Of a stretch of 33,898 bases of DNA, positions 15,576 to 24,479 are shown piece after piece (positions within the stretch are counted from its first letter, which is position 1; each line of letters starts with the position of its first letter). The notes beneath the pieces are model-generated. The model was not told the DNA's origin. It ran no database searches and saw only the letters and a list, made by a program, of their open reading frames with translations. The stretch lies in NCBI GenBank assembly GCA_004556655.1, contig SFGF01000037.1, positions 1-33,898 on the forward strand, in the 5' to 3' direction. The stretch comes from Lachnospiraceae bacterium (GTDB taxonomy: Bacteria; Bacillota; Clostridia; Lachnospirales; Lachnospiraceae). A program made the translations under genes and the position numbers.

Positions 15576-16301
15576 CTAATTCAAATCTTTGGAAGCGCCT
15601 ACCACTGCATTTACTTCGATCTTGTTCATAATCCCATCTACGGTAACTCCCGGATGTGTAACTCGAATCCTACAGATTTCTTCAACAAATTCAGAGTCAA
15701 CTCCCAGTTTCTTCGCCATTTGTTCCACGGTCTGCCCTTTCTCCATACCGGTAAGGATTTTTGGGATAACAGCTGCCAGATCTCTTTGGGTGATTTTGGT
15801 CGAGGGTACTTCTTTTCCTTCCTGCTGTTCATGAAGGATATCGATTCGTTCCACTTCCCATTTTTCATCTTCCAGCGTCAGTATTGCCATTGTAATCGGC
15901 TGATGAAATCGGCGTTTCCCGCAGCTGCCTGGATTCAGCCACAATCTTCCTTCTTTTTCTTCTTCACTGTATTTGTGAGAGTGGCCGTATATAATAATCT
16001 GAATATCACTTAAGTTCTCCGGTATATCCTTCTTATTATGTACGAGAAAAAATTTCACATGCTGCAATTCAAACTGCAAAGTTTCCGGAATTTCTTTTGC
16101 CCAGTCTTTATCGTTATTTCCTCTGACCACATAAAACGGAACTTTCTCCCGTCCTGCCTCGACAATCTCATCCAGTATTTTCTGCGAATTGATATCTCCC
16201 GCATGAATGATGGCATCACACTCCCCGATCATTTCCTGCACCTGTTCCCTGAGAAGTCCGTGCGTATCTGACAATACCGCAATTTTCATTTTATTGTTCA
16301 T
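15576..16301 (-). CDS. YfcE-type metallophosphoesterase with C-terminal extension
   Basis: 241 residues. A calcineurin-like phosphoesterase with the expected metal-site motifs in order: SDTHG, HAGD, VRGNND, LVHNKKD and YGHSHK, and NPGS after them. YfcE/MJ0936 proteins are about 160-180 residues; here about 75 further residues follow (from TKITQRDLAAVIP), containing a helix-turn-helix-like segment (TVEQMAKKLGVDSEFVEEI). The start ATG 16301 overlaps the stop codon of the glycosylase gene, so the two are coupled. The substrate is unknown, possibly a phosphodiester or nucleotide. Confidence 0.82.
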   Translation of the reverse strand: MNNKMKIAVLSDTHGLLREQVQEMIGECDAIIHAGDINSQKILDEIVEAGREKVPFYVVRGNNDKDWAKEIPETLQFELQHVKFFLVHNKKDIPENLSDIQIIIYGHSHKYSEEEKEGRLWLNPGSCGKRRFHQPITMAILTLEDEKWEVERIDILHEQQEGKEVPSTKITQRDLAAVIPKILTGMEKGQTVEQMAKKLGVDSEFVEEICRIRVTHPGVTVDGIMNKIEVNAVVGASKDLN

Positions 16302-17125
16302 GTCATGGTCTCCTTCTGATCACCTTTCAGTTCATAATAAAAAATATACTGCTGCAGCACGCCCTGATATCCTTTATATCTGCGCATGGGAAATCCCCGC
16401 CGATAATGTTTGTCAAGTGCCTGACGAATATGGGTATCTACAGGAAATGCTTCCAGCTTGTGAAGAGCAAACAGGCAGATACAATCTGCTACTTTTTCTC
16501 CCACTCCATATAATTTCAACAGTTCCTGTTTTGCGTTTTTATAGGTCATCTTCTGAATCTGTTCCAGATTCACCTCACCTGATACCACACTTCTGGCTGT
16601 CCGAACCACATACTTGCTGCGATACCCCAGATTACACGCTTTCAGCGCATCTTCCTCAAGGCCTGCCAATGCCTCCGGCTGGGGAAATGCATAATATACC
16701 CGCCCGTCCGGTGTCCGTTTTTCCTCTCCGTACTGTTCGCAGATATTGTTTATGCACCGACGGATCCGGACGATATTATTCTGCTGGGAAATTAAAAATG
16801 AAACAATCATTTCCCACAGATCCTGCTTTAAGATCCGAATCCCGGATCCCAACTGTACTGCGTGAGTCAGATAAAGATCTCTTGGATTGATACTCTCAAT
16901 GTATGTCCCATAATCCGTTCCCAGGTCAAAGTATTCTTCCCAGAACTCCTGCAGCTCCCTTTCTGAACAGGAAAAGGTACATATTTGTCCCTGCTGTTCT
17001 ACCTCAAGATACCGATCTCGGGCAATGATCTGAAATACGTGCTCTCTGATTTCCTGCATCCGGAAACATTGACCAGAATCACAAATCTGTGAAATATCAA
17101 AAAATGGAATTTCTCTTGTTAACAT
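16298..17125 (-). CDS. ogg: 8-oxoguanine DNA glycosylase (OGG1-type)
   Basis: 275 residues. The N-terminal OGG domain (FDISQICDSGQCFRM) precedes a helix-hairpin-helix glycosylase core: LISQQNNIVRIRRCINNIC, then YGVGEKVADCICLF with the catalytic lysine and VDTHIRQ with the catalytic aspartate. It removes oxidised guanine from DNA and nicks the strand. It lies within the nucleoside salvage operon, overlapping both the adenosine deaminase end (seven bases) and the metallophosphoesterase start (four bases). Confidence 0.88.
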   Translation of the reverse strand: MLTREIPFFDISQICDSGQCFRMQEIREHVFQIIARDRYLEVEQQGQICTFSCSERELQEFWEEYFDLGTDYGTYIESINPRDLYLTHAVQLGSGIRILKQDLWEMIVSFLISQQNNIVRIRRCINNICEQYGEEKRTPDGRVYYAFPQPEALAGLEEDALKACNLGYRSKYVVRTARSVVSGEVNLEQIQKMTYKNAKQELLKLYGVGEKVADCICLFALHKLEAFPVDTHIRQALDKHYRRGFPMRRYKGYQGVLQQYIFYYELKGDQKETMT

Positions 17126-18102
17126 AAAATTCTTTCCTTCACTTCATCAGATGCAAATGCCACATCCACAGCATTTCGCATCATTAATGCTATCTCTTCA
17201 TCGGTAATTCCATAATTTTCTTTTACAAAAGAAATTTCTTTATCAAGCGATGTACCACTGACTGTCCGATTGTCCGTATTGATGGTCACGCAAAGTCCTG
17301 CATCAAGAAATTCTCTCATAGGATATTCTGCCATGCTTTTTACAGCCTTGGTCTGTAGATTGCTGATCGGACACATTTCGATTCCGATATGATGCTCCCG
17401 ACATTTTTTCATTGCATCCTCATGTCCCCGCATAGCGATTCCATGTCCGATTCTTCTTGCTCCACATTCAACTGCATCCAGAATATTCTGCACACTTCCG
17501 CATTCTCCCGCATGAATCGTAAATGGCATGCCCATTTTCTTCACTTCTCGAAACAGATCACAAAACTGACTCATGGGAAATGCATCTTCATTTCCCGCCA
17601 GGTCTGCGGCGCACACGCCATTTCCGAGAAATTCTCTCGCTGTTTTTATCATTTCCAGATTTTCTTCCGTACTGTGGTGACGCATAGCACAGACGATCAC
17701 TCCATATTCTACTCCAAATGACTTTTTTCCCTGCTCCATTCCTTCCAGAACACTCTCAATCACTTTTTCGGTCCCCATGCTTTCATTTCTTGAAAGAAGC
17801 GGGGCAAACCGCACTTCCACATACCTCAGTCTGTCTTCTGACGCATTTTTCATAAAATCAAAACCCGCCCGTTTCAGTCCTGCAGGATTCTGAAGACACA
17901 AAAGCGGCAGGTCAAATTTTTCCAGATATTGGGCCAGATCCCGACAATCCGGTTCCACCTGCAGTTCTTCTCTGCTTACCGGTCTTCCCAAAAGCTCTTC
18001 GATACACCCCTGACTGAGGGAACCATCCAGATGGCAGTGAAGATCAATCCTGGGAACAGAATCCATGGTTACTTTCTGCTTTGTTTCCCCGTTTATATCC
18101 AT
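17119..18102 (-). CDS. add: Adenosine deaminase
   Basis: About 327 residues from ATG 18102. It converts adenosine and deoxyadenosine to inosine and deoxyinosine. Zinc and catalytic motifs are clear: RIDLHCHLDGSLS at the N-terminus, FTIHAGECG, RIGHGIAM, and TINTDNRTVS, where the usual NTDDP aspartate pair reads NTDN as in many Firmicutes enzymes. The frame opens at GTG 18123, but AAGGTG lies six bases before ATG 18102, and family proteins begin close to the HCHLDG motif. It feeds inosine to the purine phosphorylase encoded two genes upstream. Confidence 0.93.
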   Translation of the reverse strand: MDINGETKQKVTMDSVPRIDLHCHLDGSLSQGCIEELLGRPVSREELQVEPDCRDLAQYLEKFDLPLLCLQNPAGLKRAGFDFMKNASEDRLRYVEVRFAPLLSRNESMGTEKVIESVLEGMEQGKKSFGVEYGVIVCAMRHHSTEENLEMIKTAREFLGNGVCAADLAGNEDAFPMSQFCDLFREVKKMGMPFTIHAGECGSVQNILDAVECGARRIGHGIAMRGHEDAMKKCREHHIGIEMCPISNLQTKAVKSMAEYPMREFLDAGLCVTINTDNRTVSGTSLDKEISFVKENYGITDEEIALMMRNAVDVAFASDEVKERILC

Positions 18103-18135
18103 TCCATTCACCTTTTCTTTCACTATAAACTCGCT

Positions 18136-18603
18136 CTATGATTCCTCCAGATGATCCGGACCAAAGCCGAGAGGAAGAATTTCGTTCAGAGTATACGATT
18201 TCCATCCACCTTTTCCATCTTCCAAAAGGAGCCGAAACTCTTGCGGGTTACAAAATTCCATCATCACCTGACGGCAGATACCACAAGGAGGACAGGGCTG
18301 ACCGCTCAGCCCGCCGTTTGGCTCTCCCTCTTTTCCGCCCACGACTGCGATCATGGAAAAACTTTTCTCTCCTTCAGAAACAGCTTTGAAAAACGCTGTC
18401 CGCTCTGCACAGTTTGTAGCCCCAAAGGAAGCATTTTCAATATTACATCCGGTATACACTTTTCCGGACTTTGTAAGCAGTGCGGCTCCCACCTGAAAAT
18501 GAGAATACGGCGTATAGGCATATTTTCTTGCCTGATATGCCATTTCAAGCAGAGTTTGCTCATCCATTTTTTTATATAATTCAAAATTTGTTTTGTCTGT
18601 CAT
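18136..18603 (-). CDS. cdd: Cytidine deaminase
   Basis: 155 residues. It converts cytidine and deoxycytidine to uridine and deoxyuridine. The zinc site is visible as TNCAERTAFF (Cys and catalytic Glu) and PCPPCGICRQ (two Cys). N-terminal YTPYSHFQVGAALLT and GCNIENASFG are family signatures. I start it at ATG 18603 with GAGG eight bases upstream; the open frame to 18621 would overlap the purine phosphorylase end. It is slightly longer than the ~135-residue norm at the C-terminus. Confidence 0.94.
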   Translation of the reverse strand: MTDKTNFELYKKMDEQTLLEMAYQARKYAYTPYSHFQVGAALLTKSGKVYTGCNIENASFGATNCAERTAFFKAVSEGEKSFSMIAVVGGKEGEPNGGLSGQPCPPCGICRQVMMEFCNPQEFRLLLEDGKGGWKSYTLNEILPLGFGPDHLEES

Positions 18604-18617
18604 TATTTCCGCCTCTA

Positions 18618-19460
18618 TCAAAAATTGATGTCTGATTGCCCAATCAGGCGAATCGTCTCAGTAACCAGCCGTTTAAATTCTTCTGCCACTTTGTCCGCTG
18701 TCTCCTGCACTTCTTTATGATCCAACGGTTTATTGGACATTCCGGAAGCCAGATTCGTAATACAGGAAATACCGCATACTTTCAGCCCCATATGTCTGGC
18801 TGCCATCGCCTCACAGGCAGTACTCATACCTACGGCATCCGCACCCCAGGTTCTGCACATCCGTATCTCTGCGGGAGTCTCATAAGCCGGTCCCGTCAAT
18901 TGTACATAGACACCCTGCTGCAGAGAGATACCTGTACTTTTTGCTGCCTGACGGATGATTCCCCGCAGCTCTTTATCATACACCTCACTCATATCAGGAA
19001 ATCTTGGTCCAAGTTCATCAATGTTAGCCCCAATCAGCGGACTGGGAATCGCCGTTGTAATATGATCTGTGATCATCATCAGATCTCCCGGCTGAAAATT
19101 AAAATTCACACCTCCGGCAGCATTGGTAAGGATCACCGTTTTCGCTCCCAAAAGTCCCATAAGCCGTACAGGAAGAACCACATCCGAGATGGGATATCCC
19201 TCATAGTAATGCACTCTTCCCTGCATGGCAACCACAGGAACCTCCTTCACATATCCAAAGAGAAAACGTCCCTGATGTCCCGGGACGGTGGACACCGGAA
19301 ATCCTTCAATCTCCGAATAGCTGATGCTTTCTTTCACATCCATTTCCTTTGCGTAATCACCCAGTCCTGAACCCAGCACCAGAGCAATATCCGGCTGAAA
19401 ATCAATTCTATTTTTCACAGATTCCGTGCATTTTACTAATTTCTCATATATCTGATTCAT
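18618..19460 (-). CDS. Purine nucleoside phosphorylase (trimeric PNP type)
   Basis: 280 residues. It phosphorolyses inosine and guanosine to base plus ribose-1-phosphate. Family motifs are ALVLGSGLGDYA (phosphate loop), VPGHQGRFLFG, MQGRVHYYEGY, TNAAGGVN, QLTGPAYETPAE, GADAVGMST and ITNLASGM. This is the class I, PunA-like trimeric type and not hexameric DeoD. The start at ATG 19460 has AGGA upstream; the frame opens at 19514 but the extra 18 residues are not family-like. It lies 69 bases after pdp. Confidence 0.93.
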   Translation of the reverse strand: MNQIYEKLVKCTESVKNRIDFQPDIALVLGSGLGDYAKEMDVKESISYSEIEGFPVSTVPGHQGRFLFGYVKEVPVVAMQGRVHYYEGYPISDVVLPVRLMGLLGAKTVILTNAAGGVNFNFQPGDLMMITDHITTAIPSPLIGANIDELGPRFPDMSEVYDKELRGIIRQAAKSTGISLQQGVYVQLTGPAYETPAEIRMCRTWGADAVGMSTACEAMAARHMGLKVCGISCITNLASGMSNKPLDHKEVQETADKVAEEFKRLVTETIRLIGQSDINF

Positions 19461-19529
19461 ACTTTTTCCTGCCTTTCTAATCTGTTCCCCTGGCTCAAAT
19501 TTTCTATCATGCACTGTGCCGTCACCGGC

Positions 19530-20855
19530 TTATCCCAAATACTCCACTCCGGTTTTTGTTACTCGTGCATAAATCAGCGGCTGTTTCTCCGGTTTTTCTT
19601 CCTGTAGGGTCACCGCTTCCTTATACCGCTTCTCAGCCGCCGGAAACAGTTTTTCATCGGAAGCATACATTACTGCCAGAACCTGACCTTTTTCCACATA
19701 GTCTCCGACTTTTTTCTTTAAAATAATTCCCGCTGAATAGTCGATCGTACTGTCCTTCGTCTCTCTTCCTGCACCCAGCATAGAAGAAGCAATTCCACAG
19801 CTTTCCGTATCCATATGAGTTATATATCCTGCTTTTTCTGCCTTTATCTCATATGCATAGGGTGCCTTTTCAAAACATTCCGTATCCAGAATCACTTTAC
19901 TGTCACCGCCCTGTGCCTCTACCATTGCAGTCAGTCGCTTCAGAGCTTCTCCATTATTCAGCACTTCACACACCATTTTCCGACAGGTATCCAGTTCCCC
20001 TTTTCCTGCCAGATACAACATATTGGCTGCCAGCTGGATACACACTTCCGTCAAATCTTCCGGTCCGTGTCCGTGCAGTGTTTCCACGGCTTCTATCACT
20101 TCCAGGCTATTTCCGATATTGTTCCCCAGCGGAATATCCATATTGGTGATCAAGGCAACGGTCCTCTTGCCTGCATTTTCTCCGATTGCCACCATTTCCT
20201 TCGCCAGCGCAATCGAATCTTCTACAGTCTTCATAAAAGCACCGCTGCCTGTTTTTACATCCAGTGTAATACAGTCACTTCCTGCCGCCAGCTTCTTTCC
20301 CATAATAGACACTGCAATCAATGGGATACTGTCCACAGTAGCCGTCACATCTCTGAGTGCGTATAACTTTTTATCCGCAGGAGTCAGATTGCCGGACTGA
20401 CCGATGACACTGATACCCGTTTTATTGACCACAGAAAAAAATTCTTCCCTTGTAAGCGTAGTTTTAAATCCCGGTATAGATTCCAGCTTATCCACGGTTC
20501 CGCCAGTATGCCCCAGACCTCTTCCGGACATTTTTGCCACTTTTACGCCACAAGCTGCCACGATCGGACCTACAATCAGGGTCGTTTTGTCTCCCACACC
20601 GCCTGTTGAATGCTTATCTACTTTAATGCCATCGATTGCGGACAAGTCCACCATTTCTCCTGAATGTGCCACTTCCAGCGTCATAGCTGCTGTCTCTTCC
20701 TCTGTCATTCCCCGGAAATACACTGCCATCAAAAATGCGGACATCTGATAGTCCGGTATCTGACCGTTTACATACTCCTGAATCAGATAGTGAATTTCCT
20801 CGTCCGTCAAGGCACCGCCATTTCTCTTTTTCATAATCAAATCATACATTCTCAT
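19530..20855 (-). CDS. pdp: Pyrimidine-nucleoside phosphorylase
   Basis: 441 residues, full length. It phosphorolyses uridine, deoxyuridine and thymidine. Key motifs are the N-terminal MYDLIMKKRNGGALTDEEI, the phosphate-binding VDKHSTGGVGDKTTL, SGRGLGHTGGTVDKLESIPG and KTGSGAFMKT, then the C-terminal domain (GIILKKKVGDYVEKGQVLAVM). GGAGG precedes ATG 20855. It is the first gene of the salvage operon, using deoxyuridine made by the cytidine deaminase, and has its own promoter. Confidence 0.95.
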   Translation of the reverse strand: MRMYDLIMKKRNGGALTDEEIHYLIQEYVNGQIPDYQMSAFLMAVYFRGMTEEETAAMTLEVAHSGEMVDLSAIDGIKVDKHSTGGVGDKTTLIVGPIVAACGVKVAKMSGRGLGHTGGTVDKLESIPGFKTTLTREEFFSVVNKTGISVIGQSGNLTPADKKLYALRDVTATVDSIPLIAVSIMGKKLAAGSDCITLDVKTGSGAFMKTVEDSIALAKEMVAIGENAGKRTVALITNMDIPLGNNIGNSLEVIEAVETLHGHGPEDLTEVCIQLAANMLYLAGKGELDTCRKMVCEVLNNGEALKRLTAMVEAQGGDSKVILDTECFEKAPYAYEIKAEKAGYITHMDTESCGIASSMLGAGRETKDSTIDYSAGIILKKKVGDYVEKGQVLAVMYASDEKLFPAAEKRYKEAVTLQEEKPEKQPLIYARVTKTGVEYLG

Positions 20856-20898
20856 ATCGGTCAGCCTCCATTTCCTAATTATTGCATCCTTATATTAG

Positions 20899-20927
20899 AT
20901 TTTATCAGATTTGCAGACAGGCAACAA
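20899..20927 (-). promoter_or_regulatory. pdp: Promoter of the nucleoside salvage operon
   Basis: On the minus strand, TTGTTG (20927-20922) and TAAAAT (20904-20899) are separated by 17 bases, about 45 bases before pdp. No operator palindrome stands out. Confidence 0.5.
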
Positions 20928-20981
20928 GGTTATCTGCCTCAAGAATGTATTAAGAAAGAACTTTCCTGTAAAATAAATAGA

Positions 20982-21005
20982 GCCGCCGTTTCATAATCCG
21001 GCAGC
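20982..21005 (-). terminator. Terminator of the corrinoid uptake operon
   Basis: A 7-bp stem with one G-U pair (21005-20999 with 20988-20982 on the minus strand) and a 10-base loop, followed by UCUAUUUAUUUU. The stop codon of the transporter ATPase gene lies in the loop. Confidence 0.65.
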
Positions 21006-22070
21006 TTCTATCAATTTTTTCATCTTATTATTACATTCACCAAATGTCACGCCGGCATTGATCACCCGCTCACATCGTCCCATGACATCGAGAGCACGCT
21101 GTATAGCATGATCTGAAATCGGCATAAACGGTTCTTCGGTAATCACTTCAGACGCCAATAAACGTGCCAGCCGATAGTCGATATCATTCGTATAGAGAAT
21201 TCCGGCAGCAAATGGTATATTCTCTTTCTGCAGCTGTCTGTAGATCGGAATTCCTGTACCACAGGAAGACAAAACAAAGACTTTCGGTTTCCCTTCCGGT
21301 CTTGGCAGCTCAATACTTCCAAAACACGGATCAAAAAAACCATTATCAATATCATACAGGTCACGGATAATATTTTCTTCAAATATCTCTTCCGGTTTTC
21401 CATAATGTGCAATCGTATCCCCTTTGACACATATGATTTTATCCGATATTTTCTGTGCCAGATCAATTTCATGAAGGGACATAACAACCGTGATGTCTTT
21501 TTCTTTCGCCATACTTCGCAGAATTGACAACAATTCCAGCTTATGCCTCACATCCAAAAAAGAAGTAGGTTCATCGAGAATGATGATATCCGGTTCCTGG
21601 CAGATGGCACGGGCCAGCAATACCCTTTGCCGCTGTCCATCACTGATGGCATTGAAATCCCGTCCTCCCAGTTCACTGGCATGGACAGCTGCCATGGCTG
21701 CTTCCACTTTATCTTCATCCTCTCTGGATAGAATACCCAGACGACCGGTGTAAGGATATCGCCCTGTAGCCACCACATCATGACAAGTCATTAATTCCGG
21801 CTGCATACGCTGTGTCAAAACAACTGCCATACGGGTAGAAAGAGTCTTATAAGACATGTTGTGGATACTGCTGTTATCAAAATATACATAGCCACCGACG
21901 AGAGCCAACTGTCTGGTAATACTTTTCAGGATCGTAGATTTGCCGGCTCCGTTGGGTCCGATCAACGTTACAATTTCTCCCTTATTGATTCCAATATTAA
22001 TATCGTGAATTAATGCTTTGCCTTGATATCCAACAGACAAATCTTTTAAATCCAAATAATAATCTGCCAT
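20991..22070 (-). CDS. BtuD/FecE-type ABC ATPase with extra C-terminal domain
   Basis: 359 residues. The first ~255 form a standard importer ATPase: Walker A GPNGAGKST, Q-loop LTQRMQ, signature ISDGQRQR (a DGQ variant of SGGQ), Walker B IIILDEPTSFLD and H-loop SLHEIDL. FecE/BtuD proteins usually end near here. About 100 more residues follow (from PKVFVLSSCGTGIPIYR to the end), with alpha/beta character and a glycine-rich start. Their role is unknown; a regulatory or ligand-sensing function is only a guess. The gene directly follows the permease gene and is the last of the riboswitch-controlled operon. Confidence 0.88.
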   Translation of the reverse strand: MADYYLDLKDLSVGYQGKALIHDINIGINKGEIVTLIGPNGAGKSTILKSITRQLALVGGYVYFDNSSIHNMSYKTLSTRMAVVLTQRMQPELMTCHDVVATGRYPYTGRLGILSREDEDKVEAAMAAVHASELGGRDFNAISDGQRQRVLLARAICQEPDIIILDEPTSFLDVRHKLELLSILRSMAKEKDITVVMSLHEIDLAQKISDKIICVKGDTIAHYGKPEEIFEENIIRDLYDIDNGFFDPCFGSIELPRPEGKPKVFVLSSCGTGIPIYRQLQKENIPFAAGILYTNDIDYRLARLLASEVITEEPFMPISDHAIQRALDVMGRCERVINAGVTFGECNNKMKKLIEAAGL

Positions 22071-22073
22071 GAT

Positions 22074-23138
22074 TTATCTGCCTCTCTTTCTTGTCAGCAT
22101 CATAAAAATAACAATCGGTGCACCAAATATGGAAGTAACCGTGCTGATATTCAGTTCCAACGGTGCAAAAGCCATACGTGCGATCAAATCACAGATCATA
22201 CAAAAAACGGCACCACCAAGGAAAGTTCCCGGAATCACTACCAGCGGTCGGGAAGTATTCAAAGCGTGTTTGACAAGGAAGGGCACGGCGATTCCCACGA
22301 AAGAAATAGGACCTGCAAATGCTGTCACACATGCAGAGAGTACACTGGACAAAAGGATGAGCGCCACGCGAAACGCCTTCACATTGACACCCATACTCTG
22401 CGCATAGGATTCCCCCAATTGATAAGCACCGATTGGTTTTGAGAGCAAAAAAGTCAAACATACAGTAATTCCAATTACAATTGCCGCCACATACACATTG
22501 CTCCAACTCATACCGGAAAAGCTTCCCTGAGACCATCCGTGCAGATTTACAATATCGGAATCCTCTGCAAAAGTTACTATAAAATCGGTGATTGCAGAAC
22601 AAATATAGCCAATCATGATACCCGCCACCAGCAATGTCGCCATATGGTTAATCCTTCTGGAAAAAATCAAAATAAACCCAATGGAGAGCAGCGATCCGAT
22701 GAAAGCAGCAATAATCAGTGTGTAAGAAGATACTGCCTGAAAACGTTCCAGAAAATAAATCATAGTCAGCGCTACCATCATCTTGGCACCGGAGGAAATA
22801 CCCAGAATAAAAGGACCGGCAATGGGATTTTCAAAAAATGTCTGCAGGAGAAAACCGGACAGAGAAAGTCCTCCGCCCAGTATCGCTGCCATAAGAATCC
22901 TTGGAAGCCGAATTTTCCATATAATGTTATAGGAATTCGTATCTCCCTGACCGGTAAATATAATTTTCAAAATATCCGGCACAGAAATTTTCACATTACC
23001 CGTATTAATATTCAATACAGTCACTACCAGAAAAGCTGCAATCAAAATCGTAAACACCAGAGTATACCGGGAACGCCGTATAAAGTTTTCTCTGTGAAAG
23101 TCTGAAACATCAGTTATAGTCTTCTGTTTTTTTTGCAT
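22074..23138 (-). CDS. BtuC/FecCD-type ABC permease
   Basis: 354 residues with about ten membrane spans, as expected for the vitamin B12/siderophore importer permease family. Family features include RLPRILMAAILGGGLSLSGF, NPIAGPFILGISSGAKM, LSACVTAFAGPISFVGIAVP (the coupling-helix region) and the C-terminal FGAPIVIFMMLTRKRG. The ~35-residue N-terminal cytoplasmic tail is polar. GAGG lies eight bases before ATG 23138. The riboswitch at the head of the operon points to corrinoids as cargo; sequence alone would also allow heme or siderophores. Confidence 0.92.
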   Translation of the reverse strand: MQKKQKTITDVSDFHRENFIRRSRYTLVFTILIAAFLVVTVLNINTGNVKISVPDILKIIFTGQGDTNSYNIIWKIRLPRILMAAILGGGLSLSGFLLQTFFENPIAGPFILGISSGAKMMVALTMIYFLERFQAVSSYTLIIAAFIGSLLSIGFILIFSRRINHMATLLVAGIMIGYICSAITDFIVTFAEDSDIVNLHGWSQGSFSGMSWSNVYVAAIVIGITVCLTFLLSKPIGAYQLGESYAQSMGVNVKAFRVALILLSSVLSACVTAFAGPISFVGIAVPFLVKHALNTSRPLVVIPGTFLGGAVFCMICDLIARMAFAPLELNISTVTSIFGAPIVIFMMLTRKRGR

Positions 23139-23201
23139 ATACTCATCCTCTTTAATTCATTCAAGCCATGTCTTATCAGTGATGTCGCAATATACTAACA
23201 A

Positions 23202-24479
23202 TCATTGTAATCGGGTCAAAAATGTCATATCAGATTCATCACCATCGGTAATCATCAAATTGACATCACGAATTAACTGTCCGACAATATCGGTAGCCTG
23301 ATAGAGTGATTTTCCCGTGGTCCATACATTTCCTTCTTTGATTGCCTTAAAGTCGGCAAACAGCTCACTTTTTGCCAACAAAGCATCCATGTTGGTAACA
23401 CTGCTGTCGATGCTGGCATTGTAGATCAGGTAATCCGCATCTACCGCAGCATTATAAAACTCTTCCATCGTCATATCCATGGTTGTACCTGTAGAATCAT
23501 CTATCACATCAGAAAATGCATATTTTCCACCGGCAATCTCGACCATTTTTGCCATATAATCTGATGGTTTCCGTACTACCGCAACACCATTGGTGTTCAT
23601 ATAAAAAATTGCCACGGTCTTACCTGTATTTTCAAAATCTTTCAATTCCTCAATAATCTGTGCCTGATCATCAAAGAATGTTTCTGCTTCCGCCTCTTTA
23701 TTTAACATTGCACTATAGGCTTTGATCCACTCTGTTCTGCCAAGCGGATGAGTTTCATAACTGGAACGATCCATAAAAACCGGGATATCCAGCATCTCAA
23801 TCATTTCCTGAACCTTCGGTGTATGAAGAATCATAGTAGATTCGATAGCCAGATCACATCCCTCATCAACCAGAAGTTCATAATCCGGCTCGCTGTATTT
23901 TCCTGCATAGACGATATCTCCATTTTCCATAGCTTTCACAGCATTATCAATATACCAGCCATTTGCCTGTGTTCCCGAAAAGCGAATGCTTCCGAGTCCA
24001 TCAAGCGAATCAAATAATGCCATTGCCGAAGTTGCGGCAAGATAAATATTCTCCAATGGCTGCTGTAATATTTTCACATTTTCATCCAGCCCTTCCGGAG
24101 CTTCTTTTCCCTCCGGTACGATCAGATAGCTTCCGCTCTCAGGCACATCCAAAAGTTTAAATCCATCATTATAATAATAGACATGGAAGCATTCTGCGTA
24201 AGTAAGAGACATCTCCGACTCAAAAGTCAGCCCCTCAATGTCCGGAGCTTCCGATACGGAGCTCTGTGGCTCCGTATCTTTCTCTTTATCTGTATTTTCT
24301 GTATCCTGTGATGTTTCATCTGTACTTTCCTGGGTATCCTCTGCAACATCGGTATCTTCTGATACCAAATTTTTTTCTTCTTCCATATTAGAACCCCCGG
24401 ATCCACATCCCGTGATTCCAATCGTCAGCATAGTCGCAGCAAGCAGCAGACAAATTCCTTTATTCATCTTTTTATTCAT
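23202..24479 (-). CDS. ABC substrate-binding lipoprotein (BtuF/FecB type)
   Basis: 425 residues. A lipoprotein signal peptide ends in the lipobox ITGC with the lipidated Cys25. An acidic Ser/Thr/Glu/Asp linker follows (about 30-78), then a two-lobe metal-chelate binding domain: first lobe from IEGLTFESEM (about 81), a long connecting helix near LGRTEWIKAYSAML, and a second lobe from GKTVAIFYMNTNGVAVV. ATG 24479 overlaps the stop codon of the upstream large gene by one base. Its first lobe is clearly related to the C-terminus of that large protein, indicating duplication. Ligand is inferred to be a corrinoid from the riboswitch. Confidence 0.87.
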   Translation of the reverse strand: MNKKMNKGICLLLAATMLTIGITGCGSGGSNMEEEKNLVSEDTDVAEDTQESTDETSQDTENTDKEKDTEPQSSVSEAPDIEGLTFESEMSLTYAECFHVYYYNDGFKLLDVPESGSYLIVPEGKEAPEGLDENVKILQQPLENIYLAATSAMALFDSLDGLGSIRFSGTQANGWYIDNAVKAMENGDIVYAGKYSEPDYELLVDEGCDLAIESTMILHTPKVQEMIEMLDIPVFMDRSSYETHPLGRTEWIKAYSAMLNKEAEAETFFDDQAQIIEELKDFENTGKTVAIFYMNTNGVAVVRKPSDYMAKMVEIAGGKYAFSDVIDDSTGTTMDMTMEEFYNAAVDADYLIYNASIDSSVTNMDALLAKSELFADFKAIKEGNVWTTGKSLYQATDIVGQLIRDVNLMITDGDESDMTFLTRLQ

